NCBI GenBank assembly: GCA_015059965.1
Contig: SUZM01000003.1
Location: 152,683-216,682, forward strand
Source of the DNA: Rikenellaceae bacterium
Lineage (GTDB): Bacteria > Bacteroidota > Bacteroidia > Bacteroidales > Rikenellaceae
DNA length: 64,000 nucleotides
Direction of reading: 5' to 3'
Position numbers and translations under genes: made by a program. Positions 26,948 to 35,786 of the stretch are shown in pieces (the first letter of the stretch is position 1; each line of letters starts with the position of its first letter). Below the pieces are notes generated by a model. It was not told the DNA's origin, did no database searches, and was given only the letters and a program-made list of their open reading frames with translations.

Positions 26948-28942
26948 TTAATGTTCGGGCTTGGCGTAGTGATTCAATACCTCATAGGCCTGGCCAATAC
27001 CCAGCTCACCGGCTTTCGAGAGGTCAAGGCACCCCTTGCGCGTATCCTTCATCAGGATCTGCACCAGACCGCGGTTGTAGTAGGCCTCGGCAAACTGCGG
27101 ATTGAGTTCGATGGCCCGCGTATAGTCGGCATAGGCCTCGGGGAGTTTCCCCGAGAGAGCCATCAGGTTGGCGCGGTTGTAGAGGGCATAAACGAAGTCG
27201 GGGTAGAGCTTCAAGGCCTTGTTCAAGTCCTCGATCGCCTCGTCGTAGTCGTAGTTGCGCGTGATGTTGTTCTGCAGGCGCAGGGCGGGATCGCTGTCGA
27301 TGGTGATGCGCTGGTAAGCGTTGTCAATCGAAGAGATGAAGTCAATCATCTCGGCCCGTGTCGTCGAACGGTTCAGGTAGAGGAAGGGATTGGCCGGATT
27401 GAGCTCAATGGCCATCGAATAGGTATTCACCGAGTTGGTGTACTGCTTGACGAGCGACTGGGTCAAGGCTCGCTCGAAGAGCATCTCCCATCCCTGCTGC
27501 TCGGCGCTGTGAATGCGCTCCGCCGCAGCCCGATCGAGCAGCAGCAGCGAGTCGGCCGGGATGTTCGTTTCGCCGTGTGTCAGGTGGAGTTGCGGGTGAC
27601 CGATGCGCTTGCCAAACTCCAACTCACGAGGCGTGTAGTGGACTTTGCGCAGGGCCTTGAGGGTGGAGTCGGGATTCGTGAGGGTGAACTTGAAGAGCGA
27701 GATCAGCTTCAGATTTTCGGCAGCTCCGGCCGTTCGGATGCGCTCGAAACGGCTTCCCGAGAGGTTGGAGTCGAACGACAGGAGGCGATCGAAATGCTGC
27801 GTGGTATCGGCATAGATCGAGTAGGTCGAGTCGCTCAATCGCGCCTTGTAGGCGGCGATCTTGCGCTGTGCCACATCGCGATCGCGGCGGGCAGCCTTCA
27901 TATCGCCCAACTCATAGTGCATGGCGCTTCGATTCAGGTAGGCGTTGGCAAAGTCGGGGTAGAGGTCGATGGCACGCGTGAAGTCCTCTATCGCGCGGTC
28001 CGGACGCCCCAGGTAGGCGTAGAGCGTACCGCGGTTGTAGTAGACCAAGACGTTGTCGGGCGAGTAGCGGGCCACGCGGTCGTAGTCCTCCAGGGCACGC
28101 CCGTAGTCGCCGATCTGCGAGCGGATGATGGCGCGGTTGTAGTAACTCAGTGAAGAGGTGCTATCCAACTCGATCACCTTATCCAAATCTTGGAGCGAAA
28201 GCAGGGGGCGGTTGGTATTGGAGTAGACCAAGGCGCGGTTGAAGTAGGAGAGCAAGTGGGTGGAGTCGCAAGCGATCGCCATGTCGAAGTCGGCCTCGGC
28301 CTCGGCAAATCGCGCCTGCTGCATGTAGAGGGCCCCGCGACGGTTGTAGCTCTCGGGATACTCGCGATTGGTACGCACCGCCCGATCGAAATTTTCATAG
28401 GCCCTCACCGTATCCTTGAGGTAGAGGTAGGCGACCCCGCGATTCAGATAGGCATCCGCCACCTTGTCCTCCTGCAGGATGAATTGATCGAAATCGGCAA
28501 TAGCCTCCTTGAATTGCTGATTCAGCAGGCGCGTAACGCCACGACTATAGTAGGGATTCGGCAGGTCGGGGCGCAGATCTATCGCCTCCTGGAAATCTTT
28601 AAGTGCATCGTCGTAATTACCTAACCGCGAGCGGGTAATGGCGCGATAGGTATAGGCAATCGTATAGACCGGATTGAGTTCCAAAGCGATTGTAAAGTCG
28701 GCATCAGCACCCAGCAGGTCGCCCAGCTGATACTTCGCAATGCCGCGCCAGAAGTACCCCTCAAAGGCCTTCTCATCGGCACGCAGCAGGATGTTGAGGG
28801 TGCGTATCGCCTCCGAATACTCCTTCTCCATCATCAGGCGGCGGCCCATCCAGAAGAAGTATTCGCGGTTGTACTGCGCCTCCGCAGGCAACACCGCAAA
28901 GAGCATCACCAACAGCAGCAAATATCTACGCAATCGCCTCAC
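26948..28942 (-). CDS. Large tetratricopeptide-repeat protein, exported
   Basis: A 664-residue protein with a signal peptide (about 1-22, ending PAEAQ) and TPR repeats through most of its length. At least nine 34-residue units lie in residues 30-350 (for example YYNRGTLYAYLGRPDRAIEDFTRAIDLYPD). A less regular middle region (355-470) is followed by more repeats to the end. TPR arrays scaffold protein complexes, here probably in the periplasm. It begins 21 nt after era and is likely co-transcribed with it. Confidence 0.9.
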   Translation of the reverse strand: MRRLRRYLLLLVMLFAVLPAEAQYNREYFFWMGRRLMMEKEYSEAIRTLNILLRADEKAFEGYFWRGIAKYQLGDLLGADADFTIALELNPVYTIAYTYRAITRSRLGNYDDALKDFQEAIDLRPDLPNPYYSRGVTRLLNQQFKEAIADFDQFILQEDKVADAYLNRGVAYLYLKDTVRAYENFDRAVRTNREYPESYNRRGALYMQQARFAEAEADFDMAIACDSTHLLSYFNRALVYSNTNRPLLSLQDLDKVIELDSTSSLSYYNRAIIRSQIGDYGRALEDYDRVARYSPDNVLVYYNRGTLYAYLGRPDRAIEDFTRAIDLYPDFANAYLNRSAMHYELGDMKAARRDRDVAQRKIAAYKARLSDSTYSIYADTTQHFDRLLSFDSNLSGSRFERIRTAGAAENLKLISLFKFTLTNPDSTLKALRKVHYTPRELEFGKRIGHPQLHLTHGETNIPADSLLLLDRAAAERIHSAEQQGWEMLFERALTQSLVKQYTNSVNTYSMAIELNPANPFLYLNRSTTRAEMIDFISSIDNAYQRITIDSDPALRLQNNITRNYDYDEAIEDLNKALKLYPDFVYALYNRANLMALSGKLPEAYADYTRAIELNPQFAEAYYNRGLVQILMKDTRKGCLDLSKAGELGIGQAYEVLNHYAKPEH

Positions 28943-28963
28943 AAAAATACGCTACGATTTACC

Positions 28964-29848
28964 TTATTCCAACTCATATCCGAAACGGCGCAACTGCTTG
29001 TCATTGTTACGCCAATCATCGTTCACCTTGACAAAGAGTTGAAGAAAAACCTTCTTCCCCAAAAAGCGCTCCATCTCCTCGCGGGCCTTCTGACCCACCT
29101 TCTTGAGCTTCTCGCCCTTGTGGCCGATCAGAATACCCTTCTGCGAGTCGCGCGAGACGTAGATCGTGGCCGCAATGCGGTCGATCGTCGGCTCCTCTTT
29201 GTAGGTGTCAATCTCAATCTCACAGCAGTAGGGAATCTCCTTCTCATACTGTTTCAGGATCTGCTCGCGAATGATCTCCGAGGCGAAGAAGCGCAGGGTT
29301 TTGTCCGTGAGCGTATCCTTGGGGTAGTAGGCCGGCCCCTCAGGCAGCAACTCCAGGATGCGATCGAAGATCGCCCCCACATTGAAGCCCTCCTTGGCCG
29401 AGGCCGGGATGATCAGTGCCTCGGGCAGCAGTGCATGCCAACGGGCCACCAATACCTCGAGTTTGTCTTGAGCTGAAAGGTCAATCTTATTGATAACCAC
29501 AATACAAGGAATACCGCTCTTGGCGATCTTCTCGACAACCTCGGCCCCTTCGGTATCGCCCTGCTCCACCGTATCGGTAACATAGAGGATCACATCGGCA
29601 TCGACAATGGCTCCGGTAACAAACTTCATCATCTTCTCCTGCAGCTTGTAGTTGGGCTTCAGGATTCCGGGCGTATCGGAATAGACGATCTGAAAATCCT
29701 CGCCATTGACAATACCCATGATGCGGTGGCGCGTTGTTTGCGCCTTCGAGGTAATGATCGACAGCCGCTCACCCACCAGGGCATTCATCAGGGTCGATTT
29801 CCCGACATTGGGGTTTCCGATGATATTTACAAATCCGCTCTTGTGCAT
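28964..29848 (-). CDS. era: GTPase Era
   Basis: An essential ribosome-assembly GTPase acting on 16S rRNA in the 30S subunit. It has 294 residues with G1 GNPNVGKST (11-19), the G3 DTPGI, the G4 NKIDLS and G5 SAKEGFNV. A C-terminal KH domain carries the GHKGEKLKKVGQKAREEME RNA-binding loop. The length is normal. The gene starts right after a strong promoter. Confidence 0.96.
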   Translation of the reverse strand: MHKSGFVNIIGNPNVGKSTLMNALVGERLSIITSKAQTTRHRIMGIVNGEDFQIVYSDTPGILKPNYKLQEKMMKFVTGAIVDADVILYVTDTVEQGDTEGAEVVEKIAKSGIPCIVVINKIDLSAQDKLEVLVARWHALLPEALIIPASAKEGFNVGAIFDRILELLPEGPAYYPKDTLTDKTLRFFASEIIREQILKQYEKEIPYCCEIEIDTYKEEPTIDRIAATIYVSRDSQKGILIGHKGEKLKKVGQKAREEMERFLGKKVFLQLFVKVNDDWRNNDKQLRRFGYELE

Positions 29849-29867
29849 AATTTATGCTTTTAACGGA

Positions 29868-29897
29868 CAAAGATACAAAGAATTGTGTAATAAGCAA
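29868..29897 (-). promoter_or_regulatory. era promoter
   Basis: Minus strand: TATCTTTG (29868-29875) and TTG (29895-29897), 19-bp spacer. Confidence 0.78.
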
Positions 29898-29899
29898 TG

Positions 29900-30328
29900 A
29901 ACCACGGGCAATTTATGGGCGAAAATCCAAACTCCCCCAAAAAACAGATCGCCATTGTGTTTTATTGAAAAAGATTTATATCTCAATAAGGACAAGAGAA
30001 CGGTAAAGGGGGTTCTCTTTTCAGTTTAAGGTGTTAGATTAAGAATTGGCGAAAGCAGAAAATTCTGCTATTAATAAGAAGACACCATAATCCGAGCTTC
30101 TGCAATTCTATTCATATAAAAGTATGGTAATTATATATCATTTTACACCAAGGTGTAAAATGACCTCTTTTTCAGCCGTCAGGCTGACTAAGTCCCCTGC
30201 CCGAGGCGGGGGATTTAGGGGGTGGGTCAGCATTTATAAACACGGCGGAACGCCGTGAGTAAAAAAAGTGTGCAAAGTGAATTTCGATCCCTATTGTGTA
30301 ATCTTGTATATAAGCACCAAAAGTATAA
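29900..30328. other. Non-coding gap between era and ffh
   Basis: No gene seen; AT-rich. It holds a perfect hairpin CATTTTACACC/GGTGTAAAATG (about 30142-30164), a second small hairpin CACGGCG/CGCCGTG (30240-30256), and the phrase GGGGGATTTAGGGGG, whose complement recurs at 46924-46937. Confidence 0.55.
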
Positions 30329-30359
30329 TAAAAAAGGTGCTTGATTGGGATCAAGCACC
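30329..30359 (-). terminator. ffh terminator
   Basis: A 10-bp perfect stem (30336-30345 with 30350-30359), 4-nt loop, then a T-run on the minus strand. Confidence 0.9.
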
Positions 30360-30387
30360 ATAATTGTGAATTGTGAATCTTTACTTG

Positions 30388-31725
30388 TTATCTGCGGAAT
30401 CCGCCGCCGCGCTTCATCTGCGCCATCTTCTGCTGCAGACCGCCACCGGCCACCATCTTCATCATCTTACGCGTCTCCTCGAACTGCTTCAAGAGGCGGT
30501 TCACCTCGGCCATGTTGGTTCCCGAGCCCTTGGCGATGCGCTCACGGCGACGGGCATTCAGCACCTCGGGGTGTTCGCGCTCGTAGGGGGTCATCGAGTC
30601 GATAATCGCCTCCACCGACTTGAAGGCATCATCCGGAATATCGACATTCTTGAGCATCTTGCCCATGCCCGGAATCATCGAGGCGACATCCTTCAGGTTA
30701 CCCATCTTCTTGATCTGATTGATCTGCGAACGGAAGTCGTTGAAGTCAAACTGGTTCTTGACGATCTTCTTCTTCAGGCGGCGGGCCTCCTCCTCGTCGA
30801 ACTGCTCCTGCGCACGCTCCACGAGTGACACCACATCACCCATACCCAGGATACGGTCGGCCATACGTTCGGGGTGGAAGACCTGCAAGGCATCCATCTT
30901 CTCGCCGCTCGAGATAAACTTCAGCGGCTTATCAACCACCGAGCGGATCGAGATCGCAGCACCACCGCGCGTATCACCATCGAGCTTGGTGAGCACCACG
31001 CCATCGAAATCGAGGCGGTCGTTGAACTCCTTGGCGGTATTCACAGCATCCTGACCCGTCATCGAATCGACCACGAATAAGGTCTCCGAGGGGTTCACGG
31101 CGGCCTTAACAGCAGTGATCTCCTGCATCATCGCCTCATCCACGGCCAGACGACCCGCCGTATCGACAATCACCACGTTGTAGCTCTTCGAGCGGGCATG
31201 GCGGATGGCATTCTCGGCAATCAGCACGGGGCTCATATTCCCCTCCTCGGTATAGACCTCTACGCCAATCTGCTGGCCCAGCACCTTCAGCTGATCGATA
31301 GCGGCAGGACGATAGACGTCTCCGGCAACGAGCAACACCTGGCGGCCCTTTTTCTTGAGGAAGGCGGCCAACTTACCCGAGAAGGTGGTCTTACCCGAAC
31401 CCTGCAGACCGGCAATCAGCACAACGGCGGGGTTGCCCTGCAGGTTGATATCGGTAGCCGTGCCACCCATCAACTGGGCCAACTCATCGCGCACAATCTT
31501 CGTCAGCATCTGACCCGGCTTCACGGCCGTCAGCACATTCTGACCCAGGGCCTTCTGCTTCACCTCGTCGGTAAAGGTCTTGGCCACCTTATAGTTCACG
31601 TCGGCATCAATCAGCGCACGACGAATCTCTTTCAAGGTCTCGGCCACATTGATCTCGGTGATCTTGCCCTCACCCTTCAGGATCTTAAACGACCGTTCCA
31701 GTTTTTCGGATAAACTCTCAAACAT
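30388..31725 (-). CDS. ffh: Signal recognition particle protein Ffh
   Basis: Binds signal sequences of membrane and secreted proteins together with 4.5S RNA and docks to FtsY. The 445-residue protein has the N domain (1-85), the GTPase G domain with GLQGSGKTT (106-114), DTAGR and TKLDGD, and a Met-rich M domain ending in MKMVAGGGLQQKMAQMKRGGG. The length is typical. No 4.5S RNA gene was recognised nearby. Confidence 0.97.
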   Translation of the reverse strand: MFESLSEKLERSFKILKGEGKITEINVAETLKEIRRALIDADVNYKVAKTFTDEVKQKALGQNVLTAVKPGQMLTKIVRDELAQLMGGTATDINLQGNPAVVLIAGLQGSGKTTFSGKLAAFLKKKGRQVLLVAGDVYRPAAIDQLKVLGQQIGVEVYTEEGNMSPVLIAENAIRHARSKSYNVVIVDTAGRLAVDEAMMQEITAVKAAVNPSETLFVVDSMTGQDAVNTAKEFNDRLDFDGVVLTKLDGDTRGGAAISIRSVVDKPLKFISSGEKMDALQVFHPERMADRILGMGDVVSLVERAQEQFDEEEARRLKKKIVKNQFDFNDFRSQINQIKKMGNLKDVASMIPGMGKMLKNVDIPDDAFKSVEAIIDSMTPYEREHPEVLNARRRERIAKGSGTNMAEVNRLLKQFEETRKMMKMVAGGGLQQKMAQMKRGGGFRR

Positions 31726-31760
31726 ACTTATAATAATTCTATCTTTTTGCCTTTATCGGG

Positions 31761-31790
31761 CAAAGATACGAAATAATAGGCAATGAGCAA
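31761..31790 (-). promoter_or_regulatory. ffh promoter
   Basis: Minus strand: TATCTTTG (31761-31768) and TTG (31788-31790), 19-bp spacer. Confidence 0.75.
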
Positions 31791-31890
31791 TGAGCAATGA
31801 GCAATTTTTTTATTTAGCATTCAGCGGTCAGCAGTCAGCTAATGAGGAATTAGCAATTAGTAATTAGTAATTAGCAATTAGTTGCTTGAC
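31781..31890. repeat. Short direct repeats and one arm of a dispersed inverted pair
   Basis: CAATGAG is repeated three times at 31781-31804, and AATTAG/TAGTAATTAG-type units fill 31848-31882. The 24-nt block 31810-31833 recurs inverted at 34586-34609. Confidence 0.65.
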
Positions 31891-31988
31891 AATGTAAACT
31901 CACACGCAGTCAAGCAAACTGATAACTGACCACTATAAAATCAACACAATCTATTCGCGCAACCCGCCCTAAAGGAACGGCAGTTCAA

Positions 31989-32021
31989 CTAAAAAAAAGA
32001 GGCTTTCAGGCCTCTTTTTTT
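31989..32021 (-). terminator. tRNA-Gln terminator
   Basis: AAAAGAGGC and GCCTCTTTT form a symmetric stem around TTTCAG, with A- and T-runs on either side. It directly follows the tRNA 3' end on the minus strand. Confidence 0.85.
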
Positions 32022-32023
32022 AG

Positions 32024-32094
32024 TTGAACTGCCGGGACTCGAACCCAGAACGACAGAACCAAAATCTGCTGTGTTACCATTACACCACAGTTCA
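32024..32094 (-). tRNA. tRNA-Gln (UUG)
   Basis: Cloverleaf read on the minus strand: acceptor TGAACTG/CAGTTCA, D stem GTGT/ACAC, anticodon stem GCAGA/TCTGT with loop TTTTGGT (anticodon TTG), T arm CTGGG TTCGAGT CCCGG, discriminator A. CCA is not encoded. A promoter lies just upstream. Confidence 0.93.
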
Positions 32095-32115
32095 ATCCGT
32101 TGCTCGTAAGCGGTG

Positions 32116-32146
32116 CAAAGGTAAGTAAAATTTATTTCTCCGCCAA
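32116..32146 (-). promoter_or_regulatory. tRNA-Gln promoter
   Basis: Minus strand: TACCTTTG (32116-32123) and TTG (32144-32146), 20-bp spacer. Confidence 0.75.
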
Positions 32147-32166
32147 ATATAAATCTCGAGGAATGG

Positions 32167-32196
32167 TTGATAAATAGATTTTTTTTCATACTTTTG
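32167..32196 (+). promoter_or_regulatory. Promoter of the exported protein at 32265
   Basis: TTG (32167-32169) and TACTTTTG (32189-32196), 19-bp spacer. The leader of about 60 nt can fold (CGGAGA with TCTCCT). Confidence 0.72.
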
Positions 32197-32264
32197 TCCT
32201 GTTGCGCAGCGGAGAGATTCTCCTACGGCGCAGCTAAGATACTCACCGTAACACCCGAATTTAT

Positions 32265-33356
32265 ATGAAAAGAGCCCTGTTTCTTATTCCATTGCTCGTG
32301 GCAAGCATGACGGTTGCAGCCCAAGATACCATCGTACTTAAAGATGGCGAATTGCTAGAGGCCAAAGTGATAAAGATTGGCGAATCGGAGGTGGAGTATA
32401 AAAAGTGGTCGAATCCGGATGGCCCGATTTACACACTCAAGCGTGCCCATATCTTCACCATCAAATACGCCAATGGCGAAAAAGAGCTCTTCACCGAGTC
32501 TGCTGCACAGAGGGCCGAATCGAATGATGGCGTTGTGGGATTTATCCATAAACAGCCCGCAGCAAACAACCAGGAGATAATAGACAGTTACAAGACTCCC
32601 ATTCAATTTGCCAAGAGTCCCAAGGAGAAGGCCTCCAAATCCTATTTTCCGATTATGGCCATGTCCGACTCCTCGCTGGTCTCCACGGATGATTTAGAGA
32701 TGAGAATCGTACCCAAAAGGGTATTTGATGCAGCGTATGGCAGTGGCTACCTGGTTAAATATGCAATAGAACTTAAAAACAAGAGCGGCAAAACAATCTA
32801 TATCGACTTGGCAAATAGTTTTCGAATCAATAGCGACGGCTCTTCGAAAAGCTACCACAGCTCCGAGCAGACAACCGTATCACAAGGAAGTGGCACAGGG
32901 GTAGGCATTGCCTTGGGAGGAGTAGCCATCGGCACAAGCTCCCAAAACACCGTATCGACCACATTCACCCAGGAGCGCATATTGGTTATACCGCCTTATT
33001 CGACCAAAGAGTTGTCAGAGCACAAATATGTGCAGCTGAAAACGAACCAATACAAAACGATATCCGATTTGGAGGCGTATACCTTTGAACTGCCGGAGGA
33101 GGCCCCACGACCAAATGTAAATGGCTACCTCTCCTACACCGAGGCAGATGCTCCGTATGCTGTGAAGTATATTGTGACCTACTCAACCCAACCGGATTTC
33201 ACCAACTATGCGACACTCCAAGCGAATTTATACGCCCGTTATCTGTATGGAGGGTGGTTGTATAGCAACGGCATCGGACAGGATTATGTGATAAAATTCA
33301 CCCAACAATACATCGCCAACTTCTGGATTGACAAGGGGGTTATCTTAGGATATTAG
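32265..33356 (+). CDS. Exported protein of unknown function
   Basis: A 363-residue protein with a signal peptide (MKRALFLIPLLVASMTVAAQ). Residues 21-75 (DTIVLKDGELLEAKVIKIGESEVEYKKW, then GPIYTLKRAHIFTIKYANGEKE) form a small beta-rich module. From memory, this module recurs at the N-terminus of many Bacteroidota exported proteins. The rest has a Ser/Gly-rich loop (about 205-225) and no recognised domain. It is monocistronic, with its own promoter and terminator. Its function cannot be assigned. Confidence 0.8.
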   Translation: MKRALFLIPLLVASMTVAAQDTIVLKDGELLEAKVIKIGESEVEYKKWSNPDGPIYTLKRAHIFTIKYANGEKELFTESAAQRAESNDGVVGFIHKQPAANNQEIIDSYKTPIQFAKSPKEKASKSYFPIMAMSDSSLVSTDDLEMRIVPKRVFDAAYGSGYLVKYAIELKNKSGKTIYIDLANSFRINSDGSSKSYHSSEQTTVSQGSGTGVGIALGGVAIGTSSQNTVSTTFTQERILVIPPYSTKELSEHKYVQLKTNQYKTISDLEAYTFELPEEAPRPNVNGYLSYTEADAPYAVKYIVTYSTQPDFTNYATLQANLYARYLYGGWLYSNGIGQDYVIKFTQQYIANFWIDKGVILGY

Positions 33357-33364
33357 CCGAAAGA

Positions 33365-33399
33365 ATAAAAAAATGAGCCGCGCAAACGGCTCATTTTTC
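33365..33399. terminator. Bidirectional terminator
   Basis: AAAATGAGCCG (33371-33381) pairs with CGGCTCATTTT (33388-33398), loop of 6, with A-run and T-run flanks. It serves both convergent genes. Confidence 0.88.
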
Positions 33400-33414
33400 A
33401 GTTTATCGCTCCCG

Positions 33415-33789
33415 CTATTTCACCTTCGCAAGGAAGCGCTCACGATCCACCACAAAGCGGACATGGGTGCCCTCGCCAATCAGCCCCTCACCATCGCGGG
33501 CTCCGACCGTAAAGGTCAATTTGCGCCCCTCGACAGCCGTCAGAACTGCCGTAGCGGTCACCACAGCCCCTAAGCCCGAGGGTTTGATGTGGCTCGTATT
33601 CATCTCCGAGCCCACGGTCGTAGCTCCCGCCTCGAGGTGGGGTGCCACGGCCCGCATGGCCGCATTCTCCATCAGGGCCACCATGGCCGGTGTGGCGAAG
33701 ACCGCCATATCGCCCGAGCCCATTTGGGCTGCCGTATTCTCGGCCACGACCGTAGTCGTGCTCTGTGCCGTCAAACCTTTTTCCAACAT
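33415..33789 (-). CDS. FlK-like hotdog thioesterase
   Basis: A 124-residue single-hotdog thioesterase related to the fluoroacetyl-CoA thioesterase family. Candidate catalytic residues Thr and Glu are in FATPAMVALMENAA (near T33 and E41), with a His in NTSHIKPSGLG (near H67). It would hydrolyse a small acyl-CoA; the physiological substrate in this organism is not known. Divergent to the DUF4294 gene. Confidence 0.87.
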   Translation of the reverse strand: MLEKGLTAQSTTTVVAENTAAQMGSGDMAVFATPAMVALMENAAMRAVAPHLEAGATTVGSEMNTSHIKPSGLGAVVTATAVLTAVEGRKLTFTVGARDGEGLIGEGTHVRFVVDRERFLAKVK

Positions 33790-33830
33790 AATTTCTCGTG
33801 TTTTTGTATGATTTCTCTAAAAAATATCGT

Positions 33831-33838
33831 TATCTTTG
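33831..33838 (+). promoter_or_regulatory. Possible promoter of the DUF4294 gene
   Basis: TATCTTTG -7 element. The nearest upstream TTG (33804-33806) gives a 24-bp spacer, which is longer than usual. It leaves a leader of about 125 nt holding GTCGTTACGAC at 33937-33947. Confidence 0.55.
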
Positions 33839-33966
33839 CATAGCGAGGGCCCAAAGCGCCCTTCACAGCCCCCTTCAAAACAGGTGAACCCCGCTTGATT
33901 CATCCCGTGCCGTGGCGGCTGAAAGCTGAAGCCGTCGTTACGACGACAAAGATAGAACTTTTTACC

Positions 33967-34569
33967 ATGAAACGCGCACTCCGATACGCATTTTTTCTGC
34001 TTGTGGCCCTGCTGATCTTCGGTGAGGCCTCGGCGCAGCGGCGCGGCCGCTCGCCGCGTGAGCGCGGCTACTGGTTTCAGAATTGGCAGATCGATGAGCG
34101 CGGCGACAGCATCCCCCACATCTACGCCCTGCCCGTCTACGTCTATTCCAAGGGGATCGACACCCGCAAGTGGCGCAAGCTTGTGGCAGCCGTGAAGGCG
34201 GTCTATCCTCTGGCGCAAACGGCCCGCGAGAAGATGGACGAGATGGAGGCCGAGCTCACGCGTCTGCCGACCAAAAAGGCACAGAGGGAGTACATCAAGG
34301 GGCTCTACGACGAGATCAAGGAGGAGTACACCCCCGTACTGAAGAAGATGACCCGCACCCAGGGGCGCGTGCTCCTCAAACTCATCGACCGAGAGACCGA
34401 ATATACCGCCTACGAGATCCTCAAGGAGTTTCGCGGAGGCTTTGTGGCGGGTTTCTGGCAAACCGTGGGCAAGGTCTTCGGCCACGACCTGAAAGACGAC
34501 TACGACAAGACGGGCGAGGATCGGATGATCGAACAGATCGTGGTCTACTACGAAGCGGGGCTGATTTAA
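33967..34569 (+). CDS. DUF4294 exported protein
   Basis: A 200-residue protein with a signal peptide (about 1-20, ending EASAQ) and a helical core with many charged residues, matching the Bacteroidota family DUF4294. Conserved-looking segments are VYPLAQTAREKMDEME, KAQREYIKGLYDEIKEEY and GFVAGFWQTVGKVFG. The start at 33967 gives a clean signal peptide; the frame open from 33895 would prefix non-homologous residues. Function unknown. Confidence 0.82.
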   Translation: MKRALRYAFFLLVALLIFGEASAQRRGRSPRERGYWFQNWQIDERGDSIPHIYALPVYVYSKGIDTRKWRKLVAAVKAVYPLAQTAREKMDEMEAELTRLPTKKAQREYIKGLYDEIKEEYTPVLKKMTRTQGRVLLKLIDRETEYTAYEILKEFRGGFVAGFWQTVGKVFGHDLKDDYDKTGEDRMIEQIVVYYEAGLI

Positions 34570-34731
34570 TTAGCTGACAGCTGAGTGCTGACCGCTGAAT
34601 GCTAAATAATTGCTCATTTAAGTGGAGGATTGCCACGCGCCTTAAGCGCTCGCAATGAATGATTGATAAGCTCTCCTTTTTGTCAGAAGGCGGTAGTTGC
34701 AACGCTCGACCTTAAAAACAACGACGGGCAG

Positions 34732-34811
34732 GGGTCGTAACGACCCTTTTCTATTTTCCGGTATTACATCCCGATAGGCAAAGTGAATAGATAGGGCCGT
34801 CGTTACGACGG
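34732..34811. repeat. Diverged copy of the GTCGTAACGAC repeat
   Basis: It contains GGGTCGTAACGACCC followed by CTTTTCTATTTTCCGG, the same order as in the 96-bp units at 17.4 kb. It closes with a second palindrome, CCGTCGTTACGACGG. Confidence 0.78.
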
Positions 34812-34850
34812 TTTTTTTGTCAGAGTGCCCCAGATGTGGGGCTTCGTGAA

Positions 34851-34897
34851 ATCGGGGCGGATGGGTTGTACTTGTCGTACTATCCATTCGCCCCGAT
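34851..34897. repeat. Convergent-gap hairpin C
   Basis: A 14-bp stem with one wobble (34851-34864 with 34884-34897) and two internal GTAC tetramers (34868-34871 and 34877-34880). It is flanked by two smaller GGGGC hairpins (34825-34842 and 34905-34922). Confidence 0.82.
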
Positions 34898-34935
34898 AAG
34901 GGAAGTGCCGCAGGTGGGGCACTATCACAAAAAAA

Positions 34936-35232
34936 TTACTTTGTGGGGTCGGCAACCACCATATTCTTATCCACTCGAAGCGTCACATTGCTGTCCACCT
35001 CAATCAGAAGGGTGGTCTCGTGAATCTCCTTCACGGTAGCATAGATGCCGCCGGCGGTTACCACCTTGTCGCCCTTCTTAAGGCCGTCGCGGAACTTCTG
35101 GAGCTCCTTGCGGCGCTTCGACTCGGGACGCCACATGAAGAGCCACATCACGAGGATCATCAGACCGATCATAAAGAGGAACGAAAGGCTCGACTGGCCT
35201 TGGGGGGCTGCTGCCTGCAATAAATTCATCAT
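34936..35232 (-). CDS. yajC: Preprotein translocase subunit YajC
   Basis: A 98-residue single-pass membrane protein associated with SecDF. The transmembrane segment is at about 15-35 (LSFLFMIGLMILVMWLFMW), followed by the conserved RPESKRRKELQKFRDGLKKGD and a beta-rich tail. It lies downstream of nusB and a DUF1573-like gene, an order seen in other Bacteroidales, and has its own promoter. Confidence 0.93.
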   Translation of the reverse strand: MMNLLQAAAPQGQSSLSFLFMIGLMILVMWLFMWRPESKRRKELQKFRDGLKKGDKVVTAGGIYATVKEIHETTLLIEVDSNVTLRVDKNMVVADPTK

Positions 35233-35334
35233 AGTTTTCTAATTTTTTGTTAATTCGTATTCGGTTTACTTTTCTTGGTTCTATCTTCTGCTTGTCGGTG
35301 GGGAGAGCTCCGTGCGCTCCTCCGACCCGAGAGA

Positions 35335-35365
35335 CAAAGGTACAACTTTTTTGCGGTTATTCCAA
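35335..35365 (-). promoter_or_regulatory. Internal promoter for yajC
   Basis: Minus strand: TACCTTTG (35335-35342) and TTG (35363-35365), 20-bp spacer. The -33 part lies inside the end of the upstream gene. The leader is about 95 nt. Confidence 0.7.
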
Positions 35366-35785
35366 CTCTGCCTCGACGTATATTTTCAGCGGAGCTTCGG
35401 CCCCATGCAGGTGGAGGTAGAAGAGTTTGAGCTGCCATCCCCAGAGCCCACGGCTGTCGAAATCTACCTGGAGGGGGAGGTACTCAGATTTTGCAATCGG
35501 CTTACGCTCATAGTCTAAGGCTATGCAACCGCAAGTTAATTCTTCACCCAGCAGAAGCATCGGCTGCGCGGTCTCGTTGCGCAGGTTGAGCCTTGTGCGG
35601 GCCTGCTCACCACTGCGCAACACCCCCAGGCGCAGGGTATCGGAGCCTCCATGGAGCAATAATGAGTCCGTTATGACCACCACTTTTCCTACCGGCTCGG
35701 GGCGCTGCTGCTTCGGTGCGGGGCCACCGCATGCCGACAGCAGGAGGAGCAACAAGGTCGAAAGGCCGAGGCAACGAGCCATCAC
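35357..35785 (-). CDS. DUF1573-like lipoprotein
   Basis: A 142-residue predicted lipoprotein with lipobox LLSAC (C19). The beta-rich body has the CGC motif (ELTCGCIALDYERKPI) and the Ig-like layout typical of DUF1573, a periplasmic module common in Bacteroidota. The stop of nusB is one base upstream of its start, so the two are coupled. Function unknown. Confidence 0.75.
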   Translation of the reverse strand: MMARCLGLSTLLLLLLSACGGPAPKQQRPEPVGKVVVITDSLLLHGGSDTLRLGVLRSGEQARTRLNLRNETAQPMLLLGEELTCGCIALDYERKPIAKSEYLPLQVDFDSRGLWGWQLKLFYLHLHGAEAPLKIYVEAELE

Positions 35786-35786
35786 A

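Larger units (their letters stand above)
34570..34935. other. Repeat-rich gap between DUF4294 and yajC
   Basis: No gene. From left to right it holds the inverted partner of the 31.8-kb repeat (34586-34609), the palindromes GGGTCGTAACGACCC (34732-34746) and CCGTCGTTACGACGG (34797-34811, followed by a T-run and so possibly a plus-strand terminator), and hairpin C (34851-34897). Confidence 0.75.

Noticed and set aside
33944..33951. Minus-strand TATCTTTG as a promoter for the FlK-like thioesterase
   Set aside because: It would give a 155-nt leader and has no TTG at the right spacing; the match is probably chance within the palindrome region.
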